Source of the DNA: Paenibacillus sp. 453mf
GTDB taxonomy: Bacteria > Bacillota > Bacilli > Paenibacillales > Paenibacillaceae
DNA length: 64,000 bases
Direction: 5' to 3'
Assembly (NCBI RefSeq): GCF_900116105.1
Contig: NZ_FPAC01000001.1
Coordinates: 2,297,135 to 2,361,134 of the forward strand
The notes under the pieces are model-generated. The model saw only the letters and a program-made list of their open reading frames with translations. It did not search any database and had not been told where the DNA came from. The position numbers and the translations under genes are program-made. Every line of letters begins with the position of its first letter. Position 1 is the first letter of the stretch. Of this stretch, positions 35,662 through 43,701 are shown one piece after another.

Positions 35662-36330
35662 CTATTCTCTTGTCATGGGATGCTCTAATTCAACATGTCC
35701 CATTAAACTTTCTTTTTGCTGACCATCGACAAGCAGCTCGAGTGATTCCACTTCCTCAAACTGGAAGAAGGTCTGCTTCAGTGCATCAATGGCAAAGGAT
35801 TCTCCACTTGAACCCAGATTTGCGGTCGCTGGAATTTTTAGATCAAGAGTAATTTTCCCTCCATCGACTTCCAGCTTATTGATGGCAATCTCTTCAGACC
35901 ACAACGGAACAAGCTCTTCGCTGTCACTCTTCTGAAGTGCCTTGAATGCAGCTTCATACTTACTCCAATCCGTTTTGTAAGAGATCGTTTGAGTTGCAGA
36001 CTTCATCTCAAGCAGCTCCGGATCCGTATAATACACCTGAATGCTTGCTTCCTTAGTCTCTACATCCTCAGCTTGCTCACCAGAGCCTCCATTCGCGCCG
36101 CCAGAGCTTGTCCCTCCATTTCCAGGGGTATTGCTCTCTTCGGGAGGCGTTTGATTATCAGACGGCTCGGTTTCCCCTTGTGTATCATCGGTTTGCGGGT
36201 CAGTTTCACTGCCTGTTTGCTGTTCCGAATCGGAATTCGGTGGAGAGGCGGTTGGATTGTTACCGCAGGCTGCAAGTGTAGTCAGTGATACAGCCAGTAA
36301 TGCGACCATCCACCATTTTTTTCTCATCAT
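35662..36330 (-). CDS. GerM-domain (GerMN) lipoprotein
   Basis: A 222-residue lipoprotein. A signal peptide ends with lipobox TLAAC, after which the Cys would be lipidated. A long Ser/Thr/Pro/Gly/Asp-rich linker (about 30-90) follows. The C-terminal GerM fold (about 97-215) shows IQVYYTDPELLEMK, GGKITLDLKIPATANLGSSG and IDALKQTFFQFEEVESLELL. GerM domains act in sporulation and cell-wall contexts. AAGGGTGA precedes the ATGs at 36330 and 36327; a GTG at 36339 lies inside that site. Its neighbours are the amidase upstream and the SLH gene downstream. Confidence 0.87.
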   Translation of the reverse strand: MMRKKWWMVALLAVSLTTLAACGNNPTASPPNSDSEQQTGSETDPQTDDTQGETEPSDNQTPPEESNTPGNGGTSSGGANGGSGEQAEDVETKEASIQVYYTDPELLEMKSATQTISYKTDWSKYEAAFKALQKSDSEELVPLWSEEIAINKLEVDGGKITLDLKIPATANLGSSGESFAIDALKQTFFQFEEVESLELLVDGQQKESLMGHVELEHPMTRE

Positions 36331-36480
36331 CTCTATCACCCTTTTTTGTCAGCTATTAAATAGTTTGAACGAAAATTTACTGTCTGCTTATTGTAGAGAC
36401 GTATAAGGAGTTTCATTTCTTCCATTCATTCGATCTAGTTACTACATACATTTGAATTTGATTACTATCTACTGTGAATA

Positions 36481-37872
36481 CTACAACCCCAAGTATTCTT
36501 TAATACCTTTCACTACACCTTCAGATACACGATTCTGGAAGGTCGTATTAAAAAGTGCCGCTTCATCGTTCTTGTTGCTGAGGAATCCGACCTCCAGCAA
36601 TATTGCCGGCATGGTCGTATCTCTGATGACTGCAAAGTTCCCCGTTTTCACTCCCCGGTCTTTAAGACCAGCCGCCTGTACCATGTACTTGTGCACCGTA
36701 TTCGCCAGTGACTTGCTGTTGGAACGGTTATAGTATGTTTCTGAGCCGGTAGCAGCGGCCGGTCCAGCGTTCGCATGGATAGACAGGAATAGATCAGCCT
36801 TCGCATTGTTCGCTACTTTGACTCGCTCTGACAGCTCAAGGAACGTATCATCATCACGTGTCATAATGACGTTGATGCCGGATTCCTTCTTGAGCAGCTG
36901 TTCAATTTTTAATGCCATCGACAAGTTGAAATCCTTCTCTCTTTTGCCCGTTACGCCGATTGCACCTGGATCCTGATCACCATGTCCTGCATCAATGACG
37001 ACCGTTTTCTTCTTCGTTGTCGGTGGTGTCGTTGTACCACTGTCCGTATCAAGTGAGACGGTAATCATACCCGCATTCGAAGATGTCATCTTGTAATTCA
37101 TAGCGTAGCCAAGATCGATGACAACTCGAACGGTAGAAGGATCATTGCTGAAGAGCGCATATCTTACTTTCTCTACCCCTTCATAACCGTCGACAATAAT
37201 TTGACCAGCGATACTCTTGGTAATGTCGAGCGCTTGAGTATCTGCGAACAAGCTGCTGAATTCAGCATTTGGTATGTCTACGACAATGCGGTCTGGTGAA
37301 GACATTTTGAATGCAGTAGGAGCTGCTCCTCCACTAGTCGCGATCATGAGCTTGCTGTCCGTAAAGCTGATACCGTTGACCTGAATCAAGTCCGTATTAC
37401 TGCCATTACCGCCTGCAGGAGGTATTTCACTCCCGCCTGAGCCGCTGTTTGAATTGAGGTATACAGTTTTGGTTTGATTGTTCCAACTCACCTGTAATCC
37501 CATGGTCTCGCCGACGAAGCGGATCGGTACAAGCGTTGTACCATTTTTGATGATTGGCGCAGCGTCAAGATTGACGGTAGAACCATTGACGGTCGCCGAC
37601 TTCTTGCCAGCTACCATTTTAATTACTGTTTGATCTTGCTTTATAGTAACCGTCTTCGTCTTCTGCTCCCAACCGACACTGTAACCTAACTTTTCTGAGA
37701 CGACACGAATGGGTATCATTACTTTGCTGTTAATATTCTCTGCCTTTACGCCAGAGGGAAGACTCAACTGACTGCCATCGAGAACGATCTTGATGTCTGT
37801 CGCTGCTTGTCCTAGACCAGGGAAGATCCACATGAAGCATAGCAAAGCGACCCATACTTTTAACTTTTTCAT
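36481..37872 (-). CDS. N-acetylmuramoyl-L-alanine amidase with stalk and AMIN domains
   Basis: A 463-residue exported wall hydrolase cleaving the amide bond between muramic acid and L-Ala. A signal peptide (1-23) is followed by a copper-amine-oxidase-N-like stalk domain in two halves (about 25-145; MIPIRVVSEKLGYSVGWEQ and LVPIRFVGETMGLQVSWNN), an AMIN domain (about 160-280) and the Amidase_3 domain (about 290-463). Zinc ligands are seen in VIDAGHGDQDPGA, the Glu of KREKDFN and SIHAN; the catalytic Glu is in LLEVGFLSN. AAGGGTGA lies before the ATG and a good promoter lies upstream. Confidence 0.93.
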   Translation of the reverse strand: MKKLKVWVALLCFMWIFPGLGQAATDIKIVLDGSQLSLPSGVKAENINSKVMIPIRVVSEKLGYSVGWEQKTKTVTIKQDQTVIKMVAGKKSATVNGSTVNLDAAPIIKNGTTLVPIRFVGETMGLQVSWNNQTKTVYLNSNSGSGGSEIPPAGGNGSNTDLIQVNGISFTDSKLMIATSGGAAPTAFKMSSPDRIVVDIPNAEFSSLFADTQALDITKSIAGQIIVDGYEGVEKVRYALFSNDPSTVRVVIDLGYAMNYKMTSSNAGMITVSLDTDSGTTTPPTTKKKTVVIDAGHGDQDPGAIGVTGKREKDFNLSMALKIEQLLKKESGINVIMTRDDDTFLELSERVKVANNAKADLFLSIHANAGPAAATGSETYYNRSNSKSLANTVHKYMVQAAGLKDRGVKTGNFAVIRDTTMPAILLEVGFLSNKNDEAALFNTTFQNRVSEGVVKGIKEYLGL

Positions 37873-37923
37873 CCGTCACCCTTCCAATTCTGCATTTTTT
37901 TGAATTTAGCCTGCTCTCTATCA

Positions 37924-37951
37924 AATATAGAAAGAATCCAGCTATTAACAA
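37924..37951 (-). promoter_or_regulatory. SigA-type promoter of the amidase gene
   Basis: Minus strand: TTGTTA (37946-37951), a 16-base spacer and TATATT (37924-37929), about 50 bases before the ATG. The rest of the gap to 38110 shows nothing I recognise. Confidence 0.65.
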
Positions 37952-38110
37952 AATATTAGACGACAGAAATGGATAAAAGTTGCGGATCTATCTCATCATA
38001 TCAAAAAAGTATCCACTGTGGTGCTACGAATTTGTCATATTTTAGTATGCCAGCTATCAACTATGTTACTTTGATATGACATTAACGAGAAATATTGTTC
38101 AGATGTGTAT

Positions 38111-38145
38111 AAAAAAACAAGTCCGGATATCTCTACCCAGACCTG
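38111..38145 (-). terminator. Terminator of leuCD
   Basis: On the minus strand CAGGTCTGG and CCGGACTTG pair (two wobbles) around a 10-base loop, followed by TTTTTTT. It lies about 50 bases after the leuD stop. Confidence 0.75.
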
Positions 38146-38165
38146 CTTACTGAAATGATTATTCT

Positions 38166-38190
38166 ATTAAGGTATTAAGAAAATGGATTC
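38166..38190. repeat. Partial, diverged copy D of the dispersed repeat
   Basis: ATTAAGGTATTAAGAAAATGGATTC matches the right end of copies A-C with two changes. It ends 2 bases from the leuD stop. The left end is not recognisable. Confidence 0.55.
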
Positions 38191-38192
38191 TA

Positions 38193-38795
38193 TTATGCAA
38201 ACAATTTGGCAGCATGTTTCTGCTCGTATGCGGAGATTGCGTCCTCATGCTGGAGCGTCAAGCCGATATCATCAAGTCCTTGCAGCAGGAATTGTCTGCG
38301 GTGCTCATCCAAATCAAATGAGATCGACAAGCCTTGTTGATCTGTAATGGTCTTGTTCTCCAAATCTACATTCAGTTCATAACCCGGGTTCGCATTTGTA
38401 CGCTGGAATAAATCCTCTACTTGCTCCTCAGACAGCTTAATAGGAAGGATGCCGTTCTTGAAGCAGTTATTATAGAAGATATCCGCGAAGGAAGGTGCGA
38501 TGACACAGCGGAATCCGTAGTCCAGAATTGCCCATGGAGCGTGCTCACGAGACGATCCGCAGCCAAAGTTGGCTCTGGAAATGAGAACGGACGCCCCCTT
38601 ATACTGATCTTGGTTCAAGGAGAAGCTGGGAATTTCATTTCCCTGTTCATCAAATCTCCACTCATAGAACAAAAACTGTCCAAATCCCGTACGCTCAATT
38701 CGTTTTAGAAATTGCTTCGGAATGATCGCATCCGTATCCACATTCACTCGGTCTACAGGTGCAACACTGCCTGTTAATTTCGTAAAAGCCTCCAT
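38193..38795 (-). CDS. leuD: 3-isopropylmalate dehydratase small subunit
   Basis: A 200-residue swivel-domain subunit of the isopropylmalate isomerase in leucine synthesis. Motifs: [37 protein letters not shown] (phosphate loop) and [16 protein letters not shown]. The ATG at 38795 follows GAGAGGAG; the TTG at 38819 precedes the ribosome site. It lies 59 bases after leuC and forms the enzyme with it. Confidence 0.95.
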   Translation of the reverse strand: MEAFTKLTGSVAPVDRVNVDTDAIIPKQFLKRIERTGFGQFLFYEWRFDEQGNEIPSFSLNQDQYKGASVLISRANFGCGSSREHAPWAILDYGFRCVIAPSFADIFYNNCFKNGILPIKLSEEQVEDLFQRTNANPGYELNVDLENKTITDQQGLSISFDLDEHRRQFLLQGLDDIGLTLQHEDAISAYEQKHAAKLFA

Positions 38796-38854
38796 GCTTG
38801 TATTCTCCTCTCGATTCAAAAGATAGCAATTCCATCCGATTTAACTGCTGATCA

Positions 38855-40276
38855 CTAGCTCGTTACTTCTTCTTTGATCTTCCAGTCACGAACATCGACA
38901 AACCGTCCCTCAACAGCCGCAGCTGCAGCCATTGCAGGAGATACCAGATGTGTTCTTCCTCCGCGCCCTTGACGGCCTTCAAAGTTCCGATTGGAAGTTG
39001 ATGCACATCGCTGACCCGGTTGAAGTACATCCGGATTCATCGCAAGGCACATACTGCAACCCGCTTCCCGCCATTCAAATCCGGCTTCTTTAAATATAAC
39101 ATCAAGTCCTTCACTCTCTGCTTGAAGCTTAACTCGCCCAGAGCCTGGAACAACAATTGCCGTTACCCGTTCAGATACTTTGTAGCCGCGTGCGACTTCT
39201 GCAGCAGCCCGTAAATCCTCGATCCGTCCATTCGTGCATGATCCGATGAATACATAGTCGATTTCAATTTCAGACATCGGCGTGCCTGGCACTAGACCCA
39301 TATATTCAATTGCCTTCTCCGCTGCTTTGCGTTCATTCTCCGTCGGAAGCTCCGCTGGAACAGGCACACGGGAAGTAATATCCGTACCCATACCTGGGCT
39401 GGTTCCCCAAGTAACCTGAGGGATAAGGGATTCAACATCAAACTCTACAACTAAATCAAATTCAGCGCCTTCGTCTGTTGTTAGAGCGCTCCATCTTTGT
39501 TTTGCTTCTTCGAAGCTTTCACCTTGAGGAACATACTGCTTGCCCTGAAGATAAGCATAGGTTGTTTCATCGGGAGCGATCATCCCTGCTCTAGCGCCGC
39601 CTTCAATGGACATGTTGCAAACGGTCATTCTCTCTTCCATGCTGAGACTTCGAATGGCTTCTCCCGTATATTCAATGACATAACCTGTAGCGAAATCCGT
39701 ACCGTACTTAGCGATAACGCCCAGAATCATATCTTTAGCCGTTACTCCAGGCTTACGATTGCCTACAAAGCGCACTTCCATCGTTTTGGCTTTGGACTGC
39801 TGAAGGCACTGCGTTGCCAGCACATGCTCAACCTCACTGGTACCGATACCGAATGCAAGTGCTCCAAAAGCGCCGTGTGTAGATGTATGACTGTCACCGC
39901 ACACGATTGTCTTGCCCGGATGAGTAAGTCCAAGCTCCGGTCCCATTACGTGCACAACCCCTTGATCAATCGTATCAAGGTCAAACAACGTTACCCCAAA
40001 ATCACGGCAGTTCTTGGACAGAGTATCAATCTGCTGCTTAGAGATCGGATCCTTGATGTTGAAGCGGTCTTGTGTTGGCACGTTATGATCCATCGTTGCA
40101 AAAGTGAGCTCTGGGCGGCGCACCTTGCGCCCGCTGAGACGAAGGCCCTCAAATGCTTGCGGGGAAGTTACTTCATGTACAAGGTGCAAATCAATATAGA
40201 GGATGCTTGGTTTTCCTTCCTCCTGCGTAATGACGTGATGATCCCAGATTTTCTCGAACATCGTCTTTTTGCTCAT
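38855..40276 (-). CDS. leuC: 3-isopropylmalate dehydratase large subunit
   Basis: A 473-residue aconitase-superfamily enzyme. The 4Fe-4S cysteines are in [20 protein letters not shown] and [12 protein letters not shown], and the substrate loops include [20 protein letters not shown] and DHNVPTQDR. The ATG at 40276 follows GAGGTGAG; a longer frame from 40366 has no ribosome site. No leuA or leuB is adjacent, so leuCD is separate from the rest of the pathway. The leader contains a 6-bp-stem hairpin (40314-40331). A LysR gene lies 700 bases upstream and may regulate it (inference). Confidence 0.95.
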   Translation of the reverse strand: MSKKTMFEKIWDHHVITQEEGKPSILYIDLHLVHEVTSPQAFEGLRLSGRKVRRPELTFATMDHNVPTQDRFNIKDPISKQQIDTLSKNCRDFGVTLFDLDTIDQGVVHVMGPELGLTHPGKTIVCGDSHTSTHGAFGALAFGIGTSEVEHVLATQCLQQSKAKTMEVRFVGNRKPGVTAKDMILGVIAKYGTDFATGYVIEYTGEAIRSLSMEERMTVCNMSIEGGARAGMIAPDETTYAYLQGKQYVPQGESFEEAKQRWSALTTDEGAEFDLVVEFDVESLIPQVTWGTSPGMGTDITSRVPVPAELPTENERKAAEKAIEYMGLVPGTPMSEIEIDYVFIGSCTNGRIEDLRAAAEVARGYKVSERVTAIVVPGSGRVKLQAESEGLDVIFKEAGFEWREAGCSMCLAMNPDVLQPGQRCASTSNRNFEGRQGRGGRTHLVSPAMAAAAAVEGRFVDVRDWKIKEEVTS

Positions 40277-40453
40277 TATTCTCACCTCAAAGTTATTATT
40301 CGATCTATTTGTGACGGCAATGTCATGCCGTTCTTTATTAGACCCAATATAACATGAGCAAGACATATTGTTCCAAGATATAAAAACTATAGATGTGATA
40401 GGATTGCCCTATAGACAAATTCCAGATCCATGCACTATTTCCACATCATTTCC

Positions 40454-40786
40454 TTATTCGCTGAATTGTACATCGATAAGCTCATTGCTGCTCGAATTAA
40501 ATTTTACGATAACCGTAACTGGAAACTCTGTGCCGTCCTTTTTTACTATTAAACGGAACCTTTCTTCCGCCATTTGGTCAGTCAGTACCGTGCGCCCTAG
40601 ATGCTGATATTCGGTAATCGAAGCATTATAATGCTTCTTTGCCTCCAGAACGGCTAGGTTACCCCACTTCGCGTACTCAGGTACGGATGCTTCTGCCGTT
40701 GAGGGACTGATCATAACGTCCGAATAGGCAGTAAACAGACTTATAATCAAGATCCCCGTTACCATGCAGGAAAAGATCATTTTCAT
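40454..40786 (-). CDS. DUF3889 family secreted small protein
   Basis: A 110-residue protein with a signal peptide (1-33, ending TAEA). The mature domain shows the DUF3889 pattern: PEYAKWGNLAVLEAKKHY, ITEYQHLGRTVL, RFRLIVKKDGTEFPVTVIVK and FNSSSNELIDVQF. It is a small alpha+beta fold of unknown function, found in Bacillales. AAAGGGG precedes the ATG. It lies between leuC and the LysR gene, in the same direction as leuC. Confidence 0.8.
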   Translation of the reverse strand: MKMIFSCMVTGILIISLFTAYSDVMISPSTAEASVPEYAKWGNLAVLEAKKHYNASITEYQHLGRTVLTDQMAEERFRLIVKKDGTEFPVTVIVKFNSSSNELIDVQFSE

Positions 40787-40814
40787 ACTATATAACCCCT
40801 TTGTCAGCTTAATC

Positions 40815-40834
40815 AGATTATCTGGAAATAATCT
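40815..40834. promoter_or_regulatory. Inverted repeat, candidate LysR-type operator
   Basis: AGATTAT and ATAATCT are perfect 7-base arms around CTGGAA, in the 188-base divergent gap between the DUF3889 and lysR genes. The spacing includes the T-N11-A pattern of LysR sites. Confidence 0.5.
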
Positions 40835-40974
40835 ACTTATTGTTCTGCAAGGATGAAGATATTATGCCTTATTGATTACAGTGATTAGTTGATTATCGAT
40901 TTAGAGGAAATTCCTATATAATAGACTTGATGGTATTAGAGATTCGGAAATTTCATTAAGGACGTGACCTTCCC

Positions 40975-41889
40975 ATGGAACTTCGACAATTACAATACGC
41001 CTTGCAAATCGCATCCGAAAAAAACTTCTCAAGAGCGGCTGAGAAGCTGCATATTGCCCAGCCTTCACTTAGTCAGCAGCTGTCTAAGCTGGAGAAGGAG
41101 CTTGGCGTACTCTTATTTCAGCGCAATACAAGCTCGGTGGAGCTGACACATGCGGGAGCTTCTTTTGTATCCAAGGCAAGCGATATTTTAGATGCTGTGG
41201 AGCTGCTCAAACAAGAGATGGCTGACATTTCCCAAGTTAGAAAAGGCAAAGTCATCTTTGGCAGCATGCCGATTACAGGGTCTCATCTATTACCTTATGT
41301 TCTCCCGGCTTTTCGTGAGAGTTATCCGGATATTGAAATTACGCTGCTGGAGGACTCTTCCATGAATCTGGAAAAATTAACAGCGATCGGCAAAACTGAT
41401 CTAAGCCTGCTCTCTCTCCCGCTTCAGGAGCCCTCCCTCTCTTATGTGGAAATCGCGGAAGAACAGATTGACCTTGCCGTTCCGAAGGAGCACCCGCTTG
41501 CACGTAAATGGAAGGAACATCCTGACTTAACGGTCGACATCGCGGAGCTCATAGATGAATCGTTCATTGTACTTAAGAAAGGACAAGGCTTTCGCAAGCT
41601 GACCTTTGATCTGTGTCAGCAAGCGGGCTTTGAACCCAAAGTCGTGTTCGAGAGCAATAATATGGAAACTGTTAAATCACTGGTCGCTACCGGAATGGGC
41701 ATTACGCTCGTCCCTCGCTTTATCGCAAGAGCGCCCCGAAGTGAATTTGTTCCAGCTTATCTCCCTCTAACCGCACCTGCACCGAGCCGCACACTCGTTA
41801 TTGCTTATCGACAAGGCCGCTACTTATCAGGTGCTGCAGAAGCGTTCATTCAGACTTTTAAGGAGACAATGCAGGAGATGTCGGACTAA
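40975..41889 (+). CDS. LysR family transcriptional regulator
   Basis: A 304-residue LysR protein. The N-terminal winged helix (1-62) reads MELRQLQYALQIASEKNFSR, AAEKLHIAQPSLSQQLSKLE and LGVLLFQRNTSSVELTHAG. The effector domain (about 90-300) includes GKVIFGSMPITGSHLLPYV, DIEITLLEDSS and ETVKSLVATGMGITLVPRFI, close to the CynR/CysL type. It is divergent from the DUF3889-leuCD side and monocistronic with a terminator. The inducer is unknown. Confidence 0.92.
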   Translation: MELRQLQYALQIASEKNFSRAAEKLHIAQPSLSQQLSKLEKELGVLLFQRNTSSVELTHAGASFVSKASDILDAVELLKQEMADISQVRKGKVIFGSMPITGSHLLPYVLPAFRESYPDIEITLLEDSSMNLEKLTAIGKTDLSLLSLPLQEPSLSYVEIAEEQIDLAVPKEHPLARKWKEHPDLTVDIAELIDESFIVLKKGQGFRKLTFDLCQQAGFEPKVVFESNNMETVKSLVATGMGITLVPRFIARAPRSEFVPAYLPLTAPAPSRTLVIAYRQGRYLSGAAEAFIQTFKETMQEMSD

Positions 41890-41939
41890 CGCCCCGTACT
41901 TTAAGATGATGTGCTAAGAAATTGCAGCATGAAATCAGC

Positions 41940-41983
41940 ACAGGCGGCCCGGGATACATTCCCGAGCCGCCTGTCTATTTTGT
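41940..41983 (+). terminator. Terminator of the lysR gene
   Basis: ACAGGCGGC-C-CGGGA pairs with TCCCG-A-GCCGCCTGT around a short loop, then CTATTTTGTT. Confidence 0.85.
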
Positions 41984-42016
41984 TACAGCATATTTACTTA
42001 CTAAGGACGAAGAGCG

Positions 42017-42100
42017 TCAATCATCATTTGTAGGTTTGAAATCTTTTACCGGAATCCAATCAGTTTGATTGATTCGAATCCGGCGGTTCAAAGTATTCAC
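42017..42100 (-). CDS. Micro-ORF 2 (27 aa), start overlaps stop of micro-ORF 1
   Basis: It begins with GTG overlapping the TGA of the previous micro-ORF (GTGA) and encodes a basic-to-acidic peptide starting MNTLNRRIRINQTDWIPVKD. GGGAG lies about 13 bases upstream, and the overlap suggests coupled re-initiation. The two could instead be one roughly 67-residue gene split by a frameshift. Family unknown. Confidence 0.35.
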   Translation of the reverse strand: MNTLNRRIRINQTDWIPVKDFKPTNDD

Positions 42101-42219
42101 GGGGGTGATAAATCTCCCTCACGGCTCTCTAAGAAAGGCCTGTGCCTATCATCTCTTACGAATTTGTGAACCTGTCGCCTGAGTTTGTCTTCCAGATGGT
42201 TAGCCTTGCGGTAATCCAT
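42097..42219 (-). CDS. Micro-ORF 1 (40 aa) with a near-ideal ribosome site
   Basis: It encodes a highly charged helical peptide starting MDYRKANHLEDKLRRQVHKF. AAAGGAGGATGATC stands 3 bases before the ATG, close to a perfect anti-16S complement, which is the main evidence for translation. It lies about 97 bases after the nitrilase-family gene on the same strand. No family recognised. Apart from these two ORFs the 41984-42316 gap shows nothing else. Confidence 0.5.
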   Translation of the reverse strand: MDYRKANHLEDKLRRQVHKFVRDDRHRPFLESREGDLSPP

Positions 42220-42316
42220 GGTGATCATCCTCCTTTGGTGACGGGATACTATTCATTAACCTCTCCCTAGGAAAAGAAACAGCTTCAATCAAACTTTTTT
42301 ATACAAAATCCTCATT

Positions 42317-43162
42317 TTAGAAATAGAGTTCTGGTCTTCTATCCTCAAATACGGGAATGCGTTCTCTCACTTCGTCTACCATAGCCGGATCTATGCTTCC
42401 CACCAAAATCTCTTCATCCTCATTTCCTTCAATAACAATTTCTCCCCACGGGTCAATAATCATAGAATGGCCGAAAAAGGAAGTGCTGCCGCTTGATCCA
42501 ACCCGGTTGCAGGAAATAACATACATCTGGTTTTCGATAGCTCTCGCCATAAGCAGAGTCCGCCAGTGATGCAGTCTTGGTTGAGGCCACTCAGCCGGTA
42601 CAAATAGCATTTTCGCCCCTTTAAGAGCGAGCGACCTTATAAGTTCAGGAAAACGAATATCGTAGCAGATCGATGCTCCGCAGGACCATTTTTCATCTAA
42701 GGTAAAGGTAACGTGTTCATCTCCTGCAGCAAGATACTTCTCCTCATCCATTAGTCGGAACAAATGAAGCTTTGCATAACGTGCAATCTGTTCTCCATTC
42801 TTGTCAAACACGTACATGGTGTTATATATATTCCCATCCTTTTTCTCCGCAATGGAGCCTGCGACAATGTTCACTTTGTAGCTTGCAGCATATTCGCTAA
42901 GCCATTTACGTTCGATTCGTCCCTCATCATCGACGATTTCACGAATTTCGGTCAAGGCATAGCCGGTATTCCACATTTCAGGCAGAAGGATAACATTCAC
43001 ATCAGGTTGCTTTTGCATCGTTTCATGAATCAGATGCTGCATTCGTTCCCGATTAGCTGAGGTATCTCCGATCGTAATATCACACTGCAGCAATGCCAGT
43101 TTTATTTTGTCATCCTGCTGTGCTGTCTGTGCTGTTTCTGTATCCAAACTTAGAATATTCAT
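42317..43162 (-). CDS. Carbon-nitrogen hydrolase (nitrilase superfamily, omega-amidase-like)
   Basis: A 281-residue amidase. The Glu-Lys-Cys catalytic triad is visible in VILLPEMWNTGY (Glu), RYAKLHLFRLMDEEKYLAAG (Lys) and CGASICYDIRFPELIR (Cys). DPWGEIVIEGNEDEEIL is a typical C-terminal strand. Relatives include Nit2/YafV-type omega-amidases and MtnU, acting on alpha-ketoglutaramate-like amides. The ATG at 43162 follows AAGGGGTG. There are no methionine-salvage genes beside it, so the substrate is unproven. Confidence 0.9.
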   Translation of the reverse strand: MNILSLDTETAQTAQQDDKIKLALLQCDITIGDTSANRERMQHLIHETMQKQPDVNVILLPEMWNTGYALTEIREIVDDEGRIERKWLSEYAASYKVNIVAGSIAEKKDGNIYNTMYVFDKNGEQIARYAKLHLFRLMDEEKYLAAGDEHVTFTLDEKWSCGASICYDIRFPELIRSLALKGAKMLFVPAEWPQPRLHHWRTLLMARAIENQMYVISCNRVGSSGSTSFFGHSMIIDPWGEIVIEGNEDEEILVGSIDPAMVDEVRERIPVFEDRRPELYF

Positions 43163-43381
43163 CTTGCACCCCTTCCCAGCTCCCTGAAAACTCTTCATCT
43201 CTGTACCGGAGTGATGAAATGAATTCTGCCCAAGAATACTTCACTGCCTCAGCATTTCATTCATTTCATATCGAGCCTCAAGGGTAATGAAGAACTTACC
43301 TACTCAATTTTTTGCTGCGCTCGTTCAAAAAGTCAACCAAGAAATTTCTGCAGGACACGATATCATTAATTCAGATTTTTT

Positions 43382-43410
43382 TTGCATCATGTAAGGTTCC
43401 ATGGTATTCT
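43382..43410 (+). promoter_or_regulatory. Promoter of the proBA T-box leader
   Basis: TTGCAT (43382-43387), a 17-base spacer and TATTCT (43405-43410), with transcription expected near 43417. The 43163-43381 stretch upstream shows no gene. Confidence 0.55.
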
Positions 43411-43416
43411 ATCATT

Positions 43417-43679
43417 AATTTATATTGCGAAAACGTGTTGACAGGGACCAGTAAGAAAAACGAATTTCGTGAATGCAGAGAGTAAATTCCAGTAGGCTGA
43501 GAGAATTTACCACGGATTTTTCTGAAACCTACCCCTTGAGCGGCCTCATTATACAGGACGTTGCCTTAACGTTATAAGGTCTAAGAGTCGGATGATACCC
43601 TCATCAATAAAGGTGGTACCGCGGAAGAATAAACTTTCGTCCTTTGCTAAGCAGCCAAGGATGGGAGTTTTTTTATAAT
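43417..43679 (+). promoter_or_regulatory. T-box riboswitch leader (tRNA-Pro type) of proBA
   Basis: It contains the invariant T-box AAAGGTGGTACCGCGG (43609-43624), whose TGGT pairs with an uncharged ACCA tRNA end. A distal stem I arm is GTAAATTC/GAATTTAC (43482-43510). The specifier region reads TGAAACCTACCCCTTGAGC, with CCT (43528-43530), a proline codon, in the usual position before a purine. A terminator follows. Uncharged tRNA-Pro would stabilise the antiterminator and turn on proBA when proline is short. Confidence 0.92.
43632..43676 (+). terminator. Leader terminator of the proBA T-box
   Basis: AAACTTTCGTCCTT pairs with AAGGATGGGAGTTT around a 12-base loop, followed by TTTT. Its 5' side competes with the T-box antiterminator. 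Confidence 0.85.
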
Positions 43680-43701
43680 ACAGAAAGGATGTTGATGCTT
43701 C

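Noticed and set aside
39497..40357. A 286-codon open frame on the plus strand opposite leuC
   Set aside because: It lies wholly antisense to a well-matched leuC gene, has no ribosome site and encodes a low-quality Cys/His/Phe-rich product.
40277..40453. A T-box or leucine riboswitch before leuCD
   Set aside because: No T-box core sequence is present. Only a small hairpin (40314-40331) was found.
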